Positions 1 to 5,881 of a stretch of DNA of 33,901 bases are shown piece by piece. This stretch comes from Treponema sp. Its GTDB lineage: Bacteria > Spirochaetota > Spirochaetia > Treponematales > Breznakiellaceae. The notes below the pieces were generated by a model, which saw only the letters and a program-made list of their open reading frames with translations, did not search any database and had not been told where the DNA came from. Position 1 is the first letter of the stretch. Each line of letters starts with the position of its first letter. The position numbers and the translations under genes are program-made. The stretch is from contig JAIRSU010000070.1 in assembly GCA_031255285.1 (NCBI GenBank), positions 1-33,901 of the forward strand, given 5' to 3'.

Positions 1-77
1 GAACTGCCGCAGGCCACAATGGCGGCGAACACAAGCGGCGCGAGCGCGGCGGCAAGAATAGTCGCAAATCTTTTCAT
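1..77 (-). CDS. Lipoprotein, 5' end only (truncated by window edge)
   Basis: Only the first 25 codons or so are present. They read as a lipoprotein signal peptide: MKRF, then a hydrophobic Ala/Leu-rich segment, then the lipobox I-V-A-C followed by Gly-Ser. The cysteine at about residue 23 would be lipidated after signal peptidase II cleavage, anchoring the mature protein in a membrane. AGGAG lies about 11 nt before the ATG. It follows the two TPR genes on the same strand but has its own promoter-like sequence. The mature domain is outside the window, so no function can be given. The lipobox makes the reading frame convincing despite the short length. Confidence 0.75.
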   Translation of the reverse strand, partial: MKRFATILAAALAPLVFAAIVACGS

Positions 78-107
78 TCTTATAAAAATTCTCCTTCTCG
101 TGAATGT

Positions 108-142
108 ATGATAAGCCTATCATGCTAAACACGATCTGTCAA
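108..142 (-). promoter_or_regulatory. Promoter with overlapping palindrome for the lipoprotein gene
   Basis: On the minus strand TTGACA (142-137) is followed after 17 nt by TAGGCT (119-114), a perfect -35 with a weak -10. A perfect inverted repeat, ATGATA-AGCC-TATCAT (108-123), covers the -10 box, as expected for a repressor operator or a leader hairpin. No regulator gene is nearby. Confidence 0.45.
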
Positions 143-164
143 ATGCGTTTGAAAATGCGTTTGA
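141..164. repeat. Tandem 12-bp direct repeat, two copies
   Basis: AAATGCGTTTGA occurs twice back to back, followed by the partly complementary AAACGCG. It sits just upstream of the promoter of the lipoprotein gene and downstream of the first TPR gene. Significance is unknown. Confidence 0.6.
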
Positions 165-217
165 AAAATAAACGCGAATAACGCGCTCTTGCGTTGCACG
201 ATACGTCTCCAGCCCGC

Positions 218-1966
218 CTAATAGCCTATGCTCCGCAGCCATTCAAGGCTCTGCCGCGCATAGGAGTCGCTGGGATTGAGCTGCAACGCCTTCTCCCAGT
301 CCGCGCGGGCGCGGGCGTAATCCTTTTTCATACTATAGATATAGCCCCGATTATTGTATGCGCTGGCGTTATTGGGGTCGAGCCGCAGGGCTTGGGTGTA
401 GTCCGCTATGGCGCGGTCATAGTCCCCCTTGTTCCGATAGGCGAGTCCCCGGCTCGTGTACACGGCCGTGTAACTGGGGTTGAGCCGCAGGGCTTGGGTG
501 TAGTCCGCAATAGCGTTGTCATGGTCCCCTTGGGCGGCGTAGGCGACGCCCCGTGCATAGTACGCATCGGTGTAATTAGGGTTGAGCCGTAGCGCCTGAT
601 TGTAGTCTGCAATGGCGCGGTCATTATCCCCTTTGTTCCGATAGGCGACGCCCCGTGCATAGTATGCGTTGACGTTATTGGGGTCGAGCCGCAACGCCTG
701 ATTGTAGTCTGCGATTGCGCGGTCATTATCCCCTTTGCCTCGGTAGGCGAGTCCACGTCCATAGTACGCATCAGTGTAATTGGGGTCGAGCCGCAACGCC
801 TCGGTGTAGTCCGCTATGGCGCGGTCGTTGTCCCCTTTGTTCCGATAGACGAGCCCCCGTGCATAGTATGCGTTGATGTAATTGGAGTTGGTCCGCAGGG
901 ACTGGGTATAGTCTGCGATCGCCTGGTCAAAGTCTCCTTTGTTCCGATAAGCGATGCCCCGTGCATAGTATGCCGTGGTGTAATTGGGATTGAGCCGTAT
1001 GGCTTGGTTGTAGTCCGCGATTGCCCGGTCATTGTCATTCTTGCCATACCGATAGGCGTTGCCACGGTTATAGTACGCGCCGCTGTCATTGGGGCTGAGC
1101 CGCAACACGCTATCCCAGTCTGCGATGGCGCGGTCATAATCCCCTTTGAGGTGGTAGGCGTTACCCCGGCAGTAGTACGTGTTGATATGGTCGGGGCTGA
1201 GCCGCAGCGCCTCGACGCAGTCCGCGATTGCCCGGTCATAGTCTTGCAGGTAGTAATACGCAAGCGCCCGGTAGCGCAGGGACGTTACATCGTCTCTCTT
1301 GACTTCAAGCGCGCGGGTAAAGTCCGCTACGGCCTCCGCGTACCGCTTGGCTTCGTAGTGTGTGAAGCCGGCGTTGAAGTACGCGGCGGCCAGAGACGGG
1401 TCAAGCTTTGTGGGAACCTTTGCGGACGGCGGTGGCGCTGTTTCAGTGGGCAGCATGAAGGACACGGTTCTGTCCCGCCTCACCGTTGCGGCAGGAGAGA
1501 CCCGCCTCACCGCAGTCTCTATGTCTATCGCGTTGAACCTGCACCGGTAGTTCCCGCCGATATCGGTCAGCCCGCCAGTAACAATGACCTGCGCACCCAG
1601 AAACTTCCCTATGCCTACCGCGCTCTCGTCGCTCACCTCCCCTGACATCTGGAAAGCCAGTTCGTCCCTCACCAGTTCCAGCCTGGACCGGTCCGTTACC
1701 ACGAGCTTCTTACCACCCGTCAGATAGCCTTGCAGTTCCTCCAGCACGAAGTCGCTGAACCGCGCGGACGGGGACTCGAAGTTCACAGCCGCGATGCGGG
1801 TCCCTTCGGGCAGTCCGTCCTCAATCTCCCGCGCTATCCGCGCTATGCCCTCGTCAAGGGACAGTCCACCCCCGGCGGCGGGCAAGTCCTGCCGAGCCGT
1901 CGAGGTTGTCGCGCAGGAAACAAAGCTAACCAGCGCAATCAACGCGATCATTCCTTTTACCTTCAT
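218..1966 (-). CDS. TPR lipoprotein with N-terminal CsgG/LpoB-like domain
   Basis: A 582-residue exported protein. Residues 1-18 form a signal peptide ending in a lipobox (F-V-S-C). Residues about 35-165 resemble the CsgG/LpoB-type fold found in spirochaetal lipoproteins: 'GTRIAAVNFESPS', 'DRSRLELVRDEL', 'VGIGKFLGAQVIVTGGL', 'RCRFNAIDIETA'. From about residue 190 there are eleven near-identical 34-residue tetratricopeptide repeats (consensus AYYARGxAYRNKGDxDRAIADY, then xQALRLxPN) and a short capping helix. TPRs build a superhelical protein-binding scaffold. By family analogy it could act in envelope assembly or secretion, but no partner is known. The start has a good ribosome site (AAGGAG). 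It is paralogous to the upstream gene at 2177-3685, which has nine repeats. Confidence 0.85.
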   Translation of the reverse strand: MKVKGMIALIALVSFVSCATTSTARQDLPAAGGGLSLDEGIARIAREIEDGLPEGTRIAAVNFESPSARFSDFVLEELQGYLTGGKKLVVTDRSRLELVRDELAFQMSGEVSDESAVGIGKFLGAQVIVTGGLTDIGGNYRCRFNAIDIETAVRRVSPAATVRRDRTVSFMLPTETAPPPSAKVPTKLDPSLAAAYFNAGFTHYEAKRYAEAVADFTRALEVKRDDVTSLRYRALAYYYLQDYDRAIADCVEALRLSPDHINTYYCRGNAYHLKGDYDRAIADWDSVLRLSPNDSGAYYNRGNAYRYGKNDNDRAIADYNQAIRLNPNYTTAYYARGIAYRNKGDFDQAIADYTQSLRTNSNYINAYYARGLVYRNKGDNDRAIADYTEALRLDPNYTDAYYGRGLAYRGKGDNDRAIADYNQALRLDPNNVNAYYARGVAYRNKGDNDRAIADYNQALRLNPNYTDAYYARGVAYAAQGDHDNAIADYTQALRLNPSYTAVYTSRGLAYRNKGDYDRAIADYTQALRLDPNNASAYNNRGYIYSMKKDYARARADWEKALQLNPSDSYARQSLEWLRSIGY

Positions 1967-1981
1967 ACTCTTTCTCCTTAG

Positions 1982-1998
1982 AACAGGCGAAGCCTGTT
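1982..1998. promoter_or_regulatory. Leader hairpin before the TPR lipoprotein gene
   Basis: AACAGGC-GAA-GCCTGTT is a perfect 7-bp stem with a 3-nt loop, about 15 nt before the start codon at 1966. The same core (CAGGCGAAGC-TTGTTA) recurs at 12284, so it is probably part of a dispersed repeat rather than a gene-specific control element. Confidence 0.5.
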
Positions 1999-2013
1999 AG
2001 ACAACTTCTTGAT

Positions 2014-2042
2014 GGTGACAGACACTTTCGGGCGCCAGACAC
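2014..2042. repeat. Dispersed short repeat, GTGTCTG-type, copy 1
   Basis: Two head-to-tail CAGACAC words separated by TTTCGG. A near copy lies at 3938-3965 (GGTGCCAGACACTTTCGG, then TGTCAGACAC). On the other strand these read GTGTCTGGCGCC and GTGTCTGTCACC, resembling the short palindromic extragenic repeats common in many bacterial genomes. Confidence 0.55.
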
Positions 2043-2060
2043 TTTTACTTACCCCGCGCA

Positions 2061-2172
2061 TGCAACAGAGCGTCTCCAGCACTTGGAGACGTGCGTCTCC
2101 AGCACTTGCAACAGAGCGTCTCCAGCACTTGGAGACGTGCGTCTCCAACACTTGCAACAGAGCGTCTCCAGC
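2061..2172. repeat. 46-bp tandem repeat, 2.4 copies, with internal hairpins
   Basis: Units start at 2061, 2107 and 2153, exactly 46 bp apart; the first two differ by a single base and the third stops after 20 bp. Each full unit contains CGTCTCC-AGCACTT-GGAGACG, a 7-bp perfect hairpin, then another CGTCTCC. The array lies immediately after the stop codon of the second TPR gene. The final CGTCTCCAGC and the following bases match the 3' flank of the first TPR gene (around 204-230), so the repeat appears to have expanded from a shared 3' end. On the minus strand it could act as a transcription terminator. Confidence 0.85.
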
Positions 2173-2176
2173 CTGC

Positions 2177-3685
2177 CTAATAGCCTATACCCCATAGCCA
2201 TTCAAGGCTCTGCCGCGCATAGGCGTTATTGGGCTCAATCTGTAGACTCCTCTCCCAGTCCGCACGGGCGCGGGCGTAATCCTTTTTCACACTGTAGATG
2301 TAGCCCCGCTCATTGTACGTGTAAGCGTCATTGGGATTGAGCCGCAGGGCTTGAGTGCAGTCCGCAATCGCCCGGTCATAGTCCCCTTTGTTCCGATACG
2401 CGAAGCCTCGGCTATAGTACGCCAGAGCGTAATTGGGGTTGATGCGTATTGCTTCGTTGCAGTCCGCAATCGCCCGGTCATAGTTCCCTTTGTCAGCATA
2501 GGCAAGTCCCCGGTTCGTGTACACGAGAGCCAAATCCGGGTTATTGAGCCGTATGGACTGGGTATAGTCCGCGATAGACCCGTCATAGTCCCCTTTGCTT
2601 CGGTAGGCGTTGCCCCGATTATTGTACGCCATCGCGTAATTGGGGTTGAGCCGCAGGGACTGATTGAAGTCCGCGATTGCACGGTTATAGTCCTCCTTAT
2701 GGTAATAGGCGAGTCCCCGATTATTGTACGCCAGCGAGTCATTGGGAGCAATCCGCAGGGCTTGATTGAAGTCCGCGATTGCACGGTCATACTGCTTTTT
2801 ACCATCCATGTAGGCGTTGCCCCGATTATTGTACGCCGCCGCATAATCAGGATTGAGCCGCAGGGCTTGATCGCAGTCTGCGATTGCTCTGTCATATTCT
2901 TTTATCTCATTGTATGCCGCGCTTCGGAGCACATAGTGGTCCGCGTTCTTCGGCTCAATCTGCGTCAAGCGGCTCGCGTCTGCAATGCTCCGCTCATAGT
3001 CTTGCAGGTTGTAATACGCAAGCCCTCGGTAACGCAGGGGCGCGGCGTCGCTTCCTTTCACCTCCAGCGCGCGGGTAAAGTCCGCTATCGCTTCAGCATA
3101 CCGCCCAGCCTCGTAGTGCGCGAAGCCTGCATTGAAGTACGCGGTCGCCAGAGACGGGTCAGGCTTTGCGGGAACCTGCGCGGGCAGGGGCGCGGTCCCG
3201 TCAGGCAGCATGAACGCTATCACACCGTCCCGTTGTATGGTTACCGCAGGCGATACTTTCCGCACCGCAGTCTCCACGTCTACCGCATTGAACCGACACC
3301 GGTAGTTCCCGCCGCCCAGGTCCGTCAGACTCCCGGTAATGAGCGCCTGTGCGCCGAGATATTTCCCTATGGATACCGCGCTCTCGTCGCTCACATACCC
3401 AGATATATGAAACTCAACCTCCTTGCGAAGGAGTTCTAGTTTAGACCGATCCATAACCTCAAGCCTGCGGTTGTTGACGAGTATACCTTGCAGTTCCTCC
3501 AACACATAGTCGCTGAACTTTGCGGAAGGGGACTCGAAGTTCACAGCCGCAATGCGGGTTCCTGCGGGCAGACCCGCCTCAATCTCCCGCGCTATCTGCG
3601 CCAGCCCTGCGTCCAACGACAGACCGCGGACCGAAACCGCAACGGTCACTGCGGCAATCAGCGCCAGTATTCCTATTCTCTTCAT
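2177..3685 (-). CDS. Exported TPR protein with CsgG/LpoB-like domain (paralogue)
   Basis: A 502-residue protein paralogous along its length to the one encoded at 218-1966. Residues 1-20 form a hydrophobic signal sequence, but there is no lipobox cysteine. It is therefore probably secreted to the periplasm or membrane-anchored by the signal, whereas its neighbour is a lipoprotein. The CsgG/LpoB-like region spans about residues 22-150 ('GTRIAAVNFESPS', 'DRSKLELLRKEV', 'SIGKYLGAQALITGSL'). Nine TPR units follow from about residue 178, one carrying an extra residue, plus a C-terminal cap ending SLEWLWGIGY (SLEWLRSIGY in the paralogue). AGGAGG sits about 7 nt before the ATG. The pair looks like a tandem duplication whose repeat number has since diverged. 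Confidence 0.85.
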   Translation of the reverse strand: MKRIGILALIAAVTVAVSVRGLSLDAGLAQIAREIEAGLPAGTRIAAVNFESPSAKFSDYVLEELQGILVNNRRLEVMDRSKLELLRKEVEFHISGYVSDESAVSIGKYLGAQALITGSLTDLGGGNYRCRFNAVDVETAVRKVSPAVTIQRDGVIAFMLPDGTAPLPAQVPAKPDPSLATAYFNAGFAHYEAGRYAEAIADFTRALEVKGSDAAPLRYRGLAYYNLQDYERSIADASRLTQIEPKNADHYVLRSAAYNEIKEYDRAIADCDQALRLNPDYAAAYNNRGNAYMDGKKQYDRAIADFNQALRIAPNDSLAYNNRGLAYYHKEDYNRAIADFNQSLRLNPNYAMAYNNRGNAYRSKGDYDGSIADYTQSIRLNNPDLALVYTNRGLAYADKGNYDRAIADCNEAIRINPNYALAYYSRGFAYRNKGDYDRAIADCTQALRLNPNDAYTYNERGYIYSVKKDYARARADWERSLQIEPNNAYARQSLEWLWGIGY

Positions 3686-3816
3686 GGCTCATCCTCCTAA
3701 TGCAATAATGCACCCCCGCCCTGCCTTCGTGAGGGGACGGCATACTCCGCGCCTGTCCACGTCTGCGCCGCGCAGTCATGGTTCACCGCGTTTTTGTATC
3801 CAGTGGGTATATGTTC

Positions 3817-3844
3817 ATTATAACAAAGTGTAGGATTTACGCAA
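3817..3844 (-). promoter_or_regulatory. Promoter for the tandem TPR genes
   Basis: On the minus strand TTGCGT (3844-3839), a 16-nt spacer and a perfect TATAAT (3822-3817). This predicts a leader of about 125 nt before the start at 3685. The first TPR gene is probably co-transcribed, since no stronger promoter is seen between them. Confidence 0.6.
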
Positions 3845-3876
3845 GTCTTTCTATTAGACGACTTCTCAGGTATAGC

Positions 3877-4030
3877 CTGTTCTAGGACTTCTTACGGGGT
3901 GTTGTCCAAACGGGCGCCGCGGTCTCTGTCCCCGTCAGGTGCCAGACACTTTCGGTGTCAGACACAGACTTCGTCTGTTCTAGGACTTCATACAGGGTGT
4001 TGTCCGAAAGCGAGCGCCGCTGTCCCCGTC
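3877..4030. repeat. Direct duplication of about 60 bp in non-coding DNA
   Basis: The segment starting CTGTTCTAGGACTTC at 3877 (to about 3936) recurs at 3975 (to about 4030), 98 bp downstream, with a few substitutions and a 4-bp gap. Between the copies lies the GTGTCTG-type repeat (3938-3965). The whole block is non-coding and appears built from dispersed repeats. It separates the TPR genes from the PTS operon. Confidence 0.7.
3938..3965. repeat. Dispersed short repeat, GTGTCTG-type, copy 2
   Basis: Near-identical to 2014-2042: GGTGCCAGACACTTTCGG followed by TGTCAGACAC. Two copies within 2 kb, both in intergenic DNA, indicate a dispersed family. Confidence 0.55.
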
Positions 4031-4047
4031 CGCCCGTTCTTGAAATC

Positions 4048-4070
4048 ATGGCACACCGCTTGTGTGCCAA
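4048..4070 (+). promoter_or_regulatory. Candidate MtlR operator upstream of the PTS operon
   Basis: ATGGCACA-CCGCTTG-TGTGCCAA is an inverted repeat resembling the MtlR operator described in Bacillus (TTGNCACA-N4-TGTGNCAA), but with a 7-nt rather than 4-nt centre. It ends 17 nt upstream of the predicted -35 box, the position expected for an activator. The operon encodes an MtlR-type activator (5882-7921), so autoregulation by this site is plausible. The spacer difference is the main reason for doubt. Confidence 0.5.
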
Positions 4071-4087
4071 TTCTGTGTATGTTTTCC

Positions 4088-4116
4088 TTGCGTCTTGGAA
4101 TCTTTCATGGTTTAAT
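4088..4116 (+). promoter_or_regulatory. Promoter of the PTS operon
   Basis: TTGCGT (4088-4093), 17-nt spacer, TTTAAT (4111-4116). The -35 is weak and the -10 matches 5 of 6, as expected for an activator-dependent promoter. The predicted leader of about 70 nt contains a hairpin GCTTCA-TCC-TGAAGC (4125-4139) and an inverted repeat CACTGT/ACAGTG (4144-4167). Confidence 0.5.
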
Positions 4117-4195
4117 AGTATCAAGCTTCATCCTGAAGCCCGACACTGTTAGAATGGTTTCACAGTGCCTACTTCTAATATAAGTGAGGAAGATT

Positions 4196-5590
4196 ATGGT
4201 CAAACAATCGGTACAGAAATTCGGACGTACCCTCTCGGCAATGGTCATGCCGAACATGGGCGCATTTATCGCGTGGGGGTTCATCACAGCTCTCTTCATC
4301 CCAACGGGATGGATACCCAACGAAAAACTGGGCGCAATGGTAGGACCCATGTTGTCGTACCTTTTGCCCCTGTTGATTGGGTATACAGGCGGCAGAATGA
4401 TCCACGGGGTCCGTGGCGGCGTGGTCGGCGGAATCGCCACAATCGGCGTCATAATGGGCGCAAGCATCCCCATGTTCATGGGCGCGATGATCGCAGGTCC
4501 CCTTGGCGGCTGGGTCATCAAGAAATTCGACGACGCAATCGAAGGGAAAATACCGGCTGGCTTTGAGATGCTGGTAAACAACTTCTCAGCGGGTATCTTG
4601 GGAGGCATTCTCTCCGTCATCTGCTACTTGGGCATCGGACCCATTGCGGAAAGCATCACCAATGCGTTCGGCGCGGGCGTGGGCTGGCTCGTCGATCATA
4701 AGTTGTTGCCCTTCGCGTCGATTATCGTTGAACCGGCGAAAGTACTGTTCCTGAACAACGCCATCAATCACGGTGTATTCACACCGCTCGGCGCTCAGCA
4801 GTCGGAGGCAATCGGACGTTCGATTTACTACATGATAGAGTCCAACCCCGGTCCGGGACTCGGACTCCTCTTGGCATACTGTCTGGCTGGCAAGGGCGCT
4901 GCAAAGTCAAGCGCTCCTGGCGCGATTATCATCCACTTCTTGGGCGGTATCCACGAAATCTATTTCCCCTATGTCCTGATGAACCCTATCCTCATCCTCG
5001 CCATGATGGGCGGCGGATTCGCGGGTGTATTAACGTTGAGCATCTTCGGCGGCGGTCTTATCGCTCCGGCGTCCCCTGGTTCTATCTTCGCCGAGCTTAT
5101 GATGACTCCGAAAGGGTCGTATATCGCTAATATCCTTGGTATCTTGATAGGCGGCGCTGTATCCTTCCTTCTGTCTATGGTACTGCTCAAGCTGTTTGGA
5201 AAAGAAGACGTTAGTCTTGAAGAAGCCCAGCAGCAAACTAAAACCAATAAAGCCGAAGCCAAAGGTCCCGGCGCGGCGGAAGTAAAGATGCCAGCCGCAG
5301 TGAGAAGCGGCAGGGTGAAAAAAATAGTGTTCGCCTGCGACGCCGGCATGGGTTCAAGCGCCATGGGTGCAACTAAACTGCGAAAGAAAATACAGGCTGC
5401 GGGTATCAAAGATATTACCGTTATCCACTCCCCAGTAGGCGAAGTCCCCAAAGACGTGGATCTAGTCATCTGCCACAAAGAATTGGGAGAACGAGCGCGG
5501 AATGCGTGTCCCAATGCTCGGCTGGTAACTATCACTGATTTCCTCAACGCGCCTGAATACGACGAAGTAGTCAACAGTCTGAGAGGATAA
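4196..5590 (+). CDS. mtlA: Mannitol-type PTS permease, EIICB component
   Basis: Imports a hexitol, most likely mannitol, across the inner membrane and phosphorylates it at C1. The multi-span EIIC domain (residues about 1-335) matches E. coli MtlA closely: 'MVMPNMGAFIAWG', 'GYTGGRM', 'NNFSAGILGG', 'EPAKVLFLNNAINHG' and the substrate motif 'GGIHEIYFPYVLMNP'. After a polar linker (about 335-372) comes EIIB, with phospho-accepting Cys381 in 'ACDAGMGSSAMGA', equivalent to Cys384 of E. coli. The protein stops after EIIB; EIIA is a separate gene at 7941. An in-frame GTG at 4184 exists, but the ATG at 4196 has GAGGAAG just upstream and aligns with the family start. First gene of a seven-gene operon, 10 nt before ptsH. 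Confidence 0.96.
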   Translation: MVKQSVQKFGRTLSAMVMPNMGAFIAWGFITALFIPTGWIPNEKLGAMVGPMLSYLLPLLIGYTGGRMIHGVRGGVVGGIATIGVIMGASIPMFMGAMIAGPLGGWVIKKFDDAIEGKIPAGFEMLVNNFSAGILGGILSVICYLGIGPIAESITNAFGAGVGWLVDHKLLPFASIIVEPAKVLFLNNAINHGVFTPLGAQQSEAIGRSIYYMIESNPGPGLGLLLAYCLAGKGAAKSSAPGAIIIHFLGGIHEIYFPYVLMNPILILAMMGGGFAGVLTLSIFGGGLIAPASPGSIFAELMMTPKGSYIANILGILIGGAVSFLLSMVLLKLFGKEDVSLEEAQQQTKTNKAEAKGPGAAEVKMPAAVRSGRVKKIVFACDAGMGSSAMGATKLRKKIQAAGIKDITVIHSPVGEVPKDVDLVICHKELGERARNACPNARLVTITDFLNAPEYDEVVNSLRG

Positions 5591-5600
5591 GGAGAAAGTT

Positions 5601-5858
5601 ATGCAGGAGTTTTCGTATACCATCACAGATCCAAGTGGGATTCATGCACGGCCTGCCGGATTGTTGGCGCAGAAAATGCAGGAGTTCAAAAGTGATATCA
5701 CCCTCAACCGGAATGGACAAAGCGCCGACGCTAAAAAAGTCATCGGTATGATGAAATTGCGTCCAAAATGTGGTCAGACTGTTATTGTCAGAGCCGAAGG
5801 CGAAGACGAAACGGCTGCTATAGAAGCGGCCCGAGAGTTCCTAACGGCGAATATGTAG
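5601..5858 (+). CDS. ptsH: Phosphocarrier protein HPr lacking the regulatory serine
   Basis: An 85-residue HPr that carries phosphate from enzyme I to the EIIA proteins in the cytoplasm. The phosphorylation site is His15 in 'GIHARPAG', placed exactly as in Bacillus and E. coli HPr. Aligned without gaps to Bacillus HPr, position 46, the serine phosphorylated by HPr kinase in many bacteria, is lysine here ('AKKVIGMMKL'). This HPr should therefore be unable to take part in Ser-46-dependent catabolite repression. It lies 10 nt after mtlA and 23 nt before the mtlR-like gene, so it is probably dedicated to this operon. Confidence 0.95.
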   Translation: MQEFSYTITDPSGIHARPAGLLAQKMQEFKSDITLNRNGQSADAKKVIGMMKLRPKCGQTVIVRAEGEDETAAIEAAREFLTANM

Positions 5859-5881
5859 GGCGTTATTAGAGGAGTACGGCG

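Noticed and set aside
2351-3439. A 362-codon open frame on the plus strand opposite the second TPR gene (and similar ones opposite the first)
   Set aside because: It mirrors the repeat codons of the TPR gene; the product is a monotonous Val/Ile/Arg repeat without motifs or ribosome site. The minus-strand TPR proteins are clearly the real genes.
218-3685. Regular repeats about 102 bp apart that could suggest a CRISPR or satellite array
   Set aside because: The period equals 34 codons and the frame is open; the repeats are coding TPR units. The 46-bp array at 2061 is also not CRISPR: the units are contiguous with no unique spacers.
3882-4124. An 80-codon minus-strand frame between the TPR genes and the PTS operon
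   Set aside because: It runs across a degenerate direct duplication and the PTS promoter and operator, has no ribosome site and no recognisable domain.
4184-4195. GTG at 4184 as start of mtlA
   Set aside because: ATG 4196 has a well-placed GAGGAAG, which would be inside the longer version, and aligns with the known N terminus of MtlA proteins.
4969-5574. A 201-codon minus-strand frame inside mtlA
   Set aside because: It is antisense to the highly conserved EIIC/EIIB coding region, with no independent signal.
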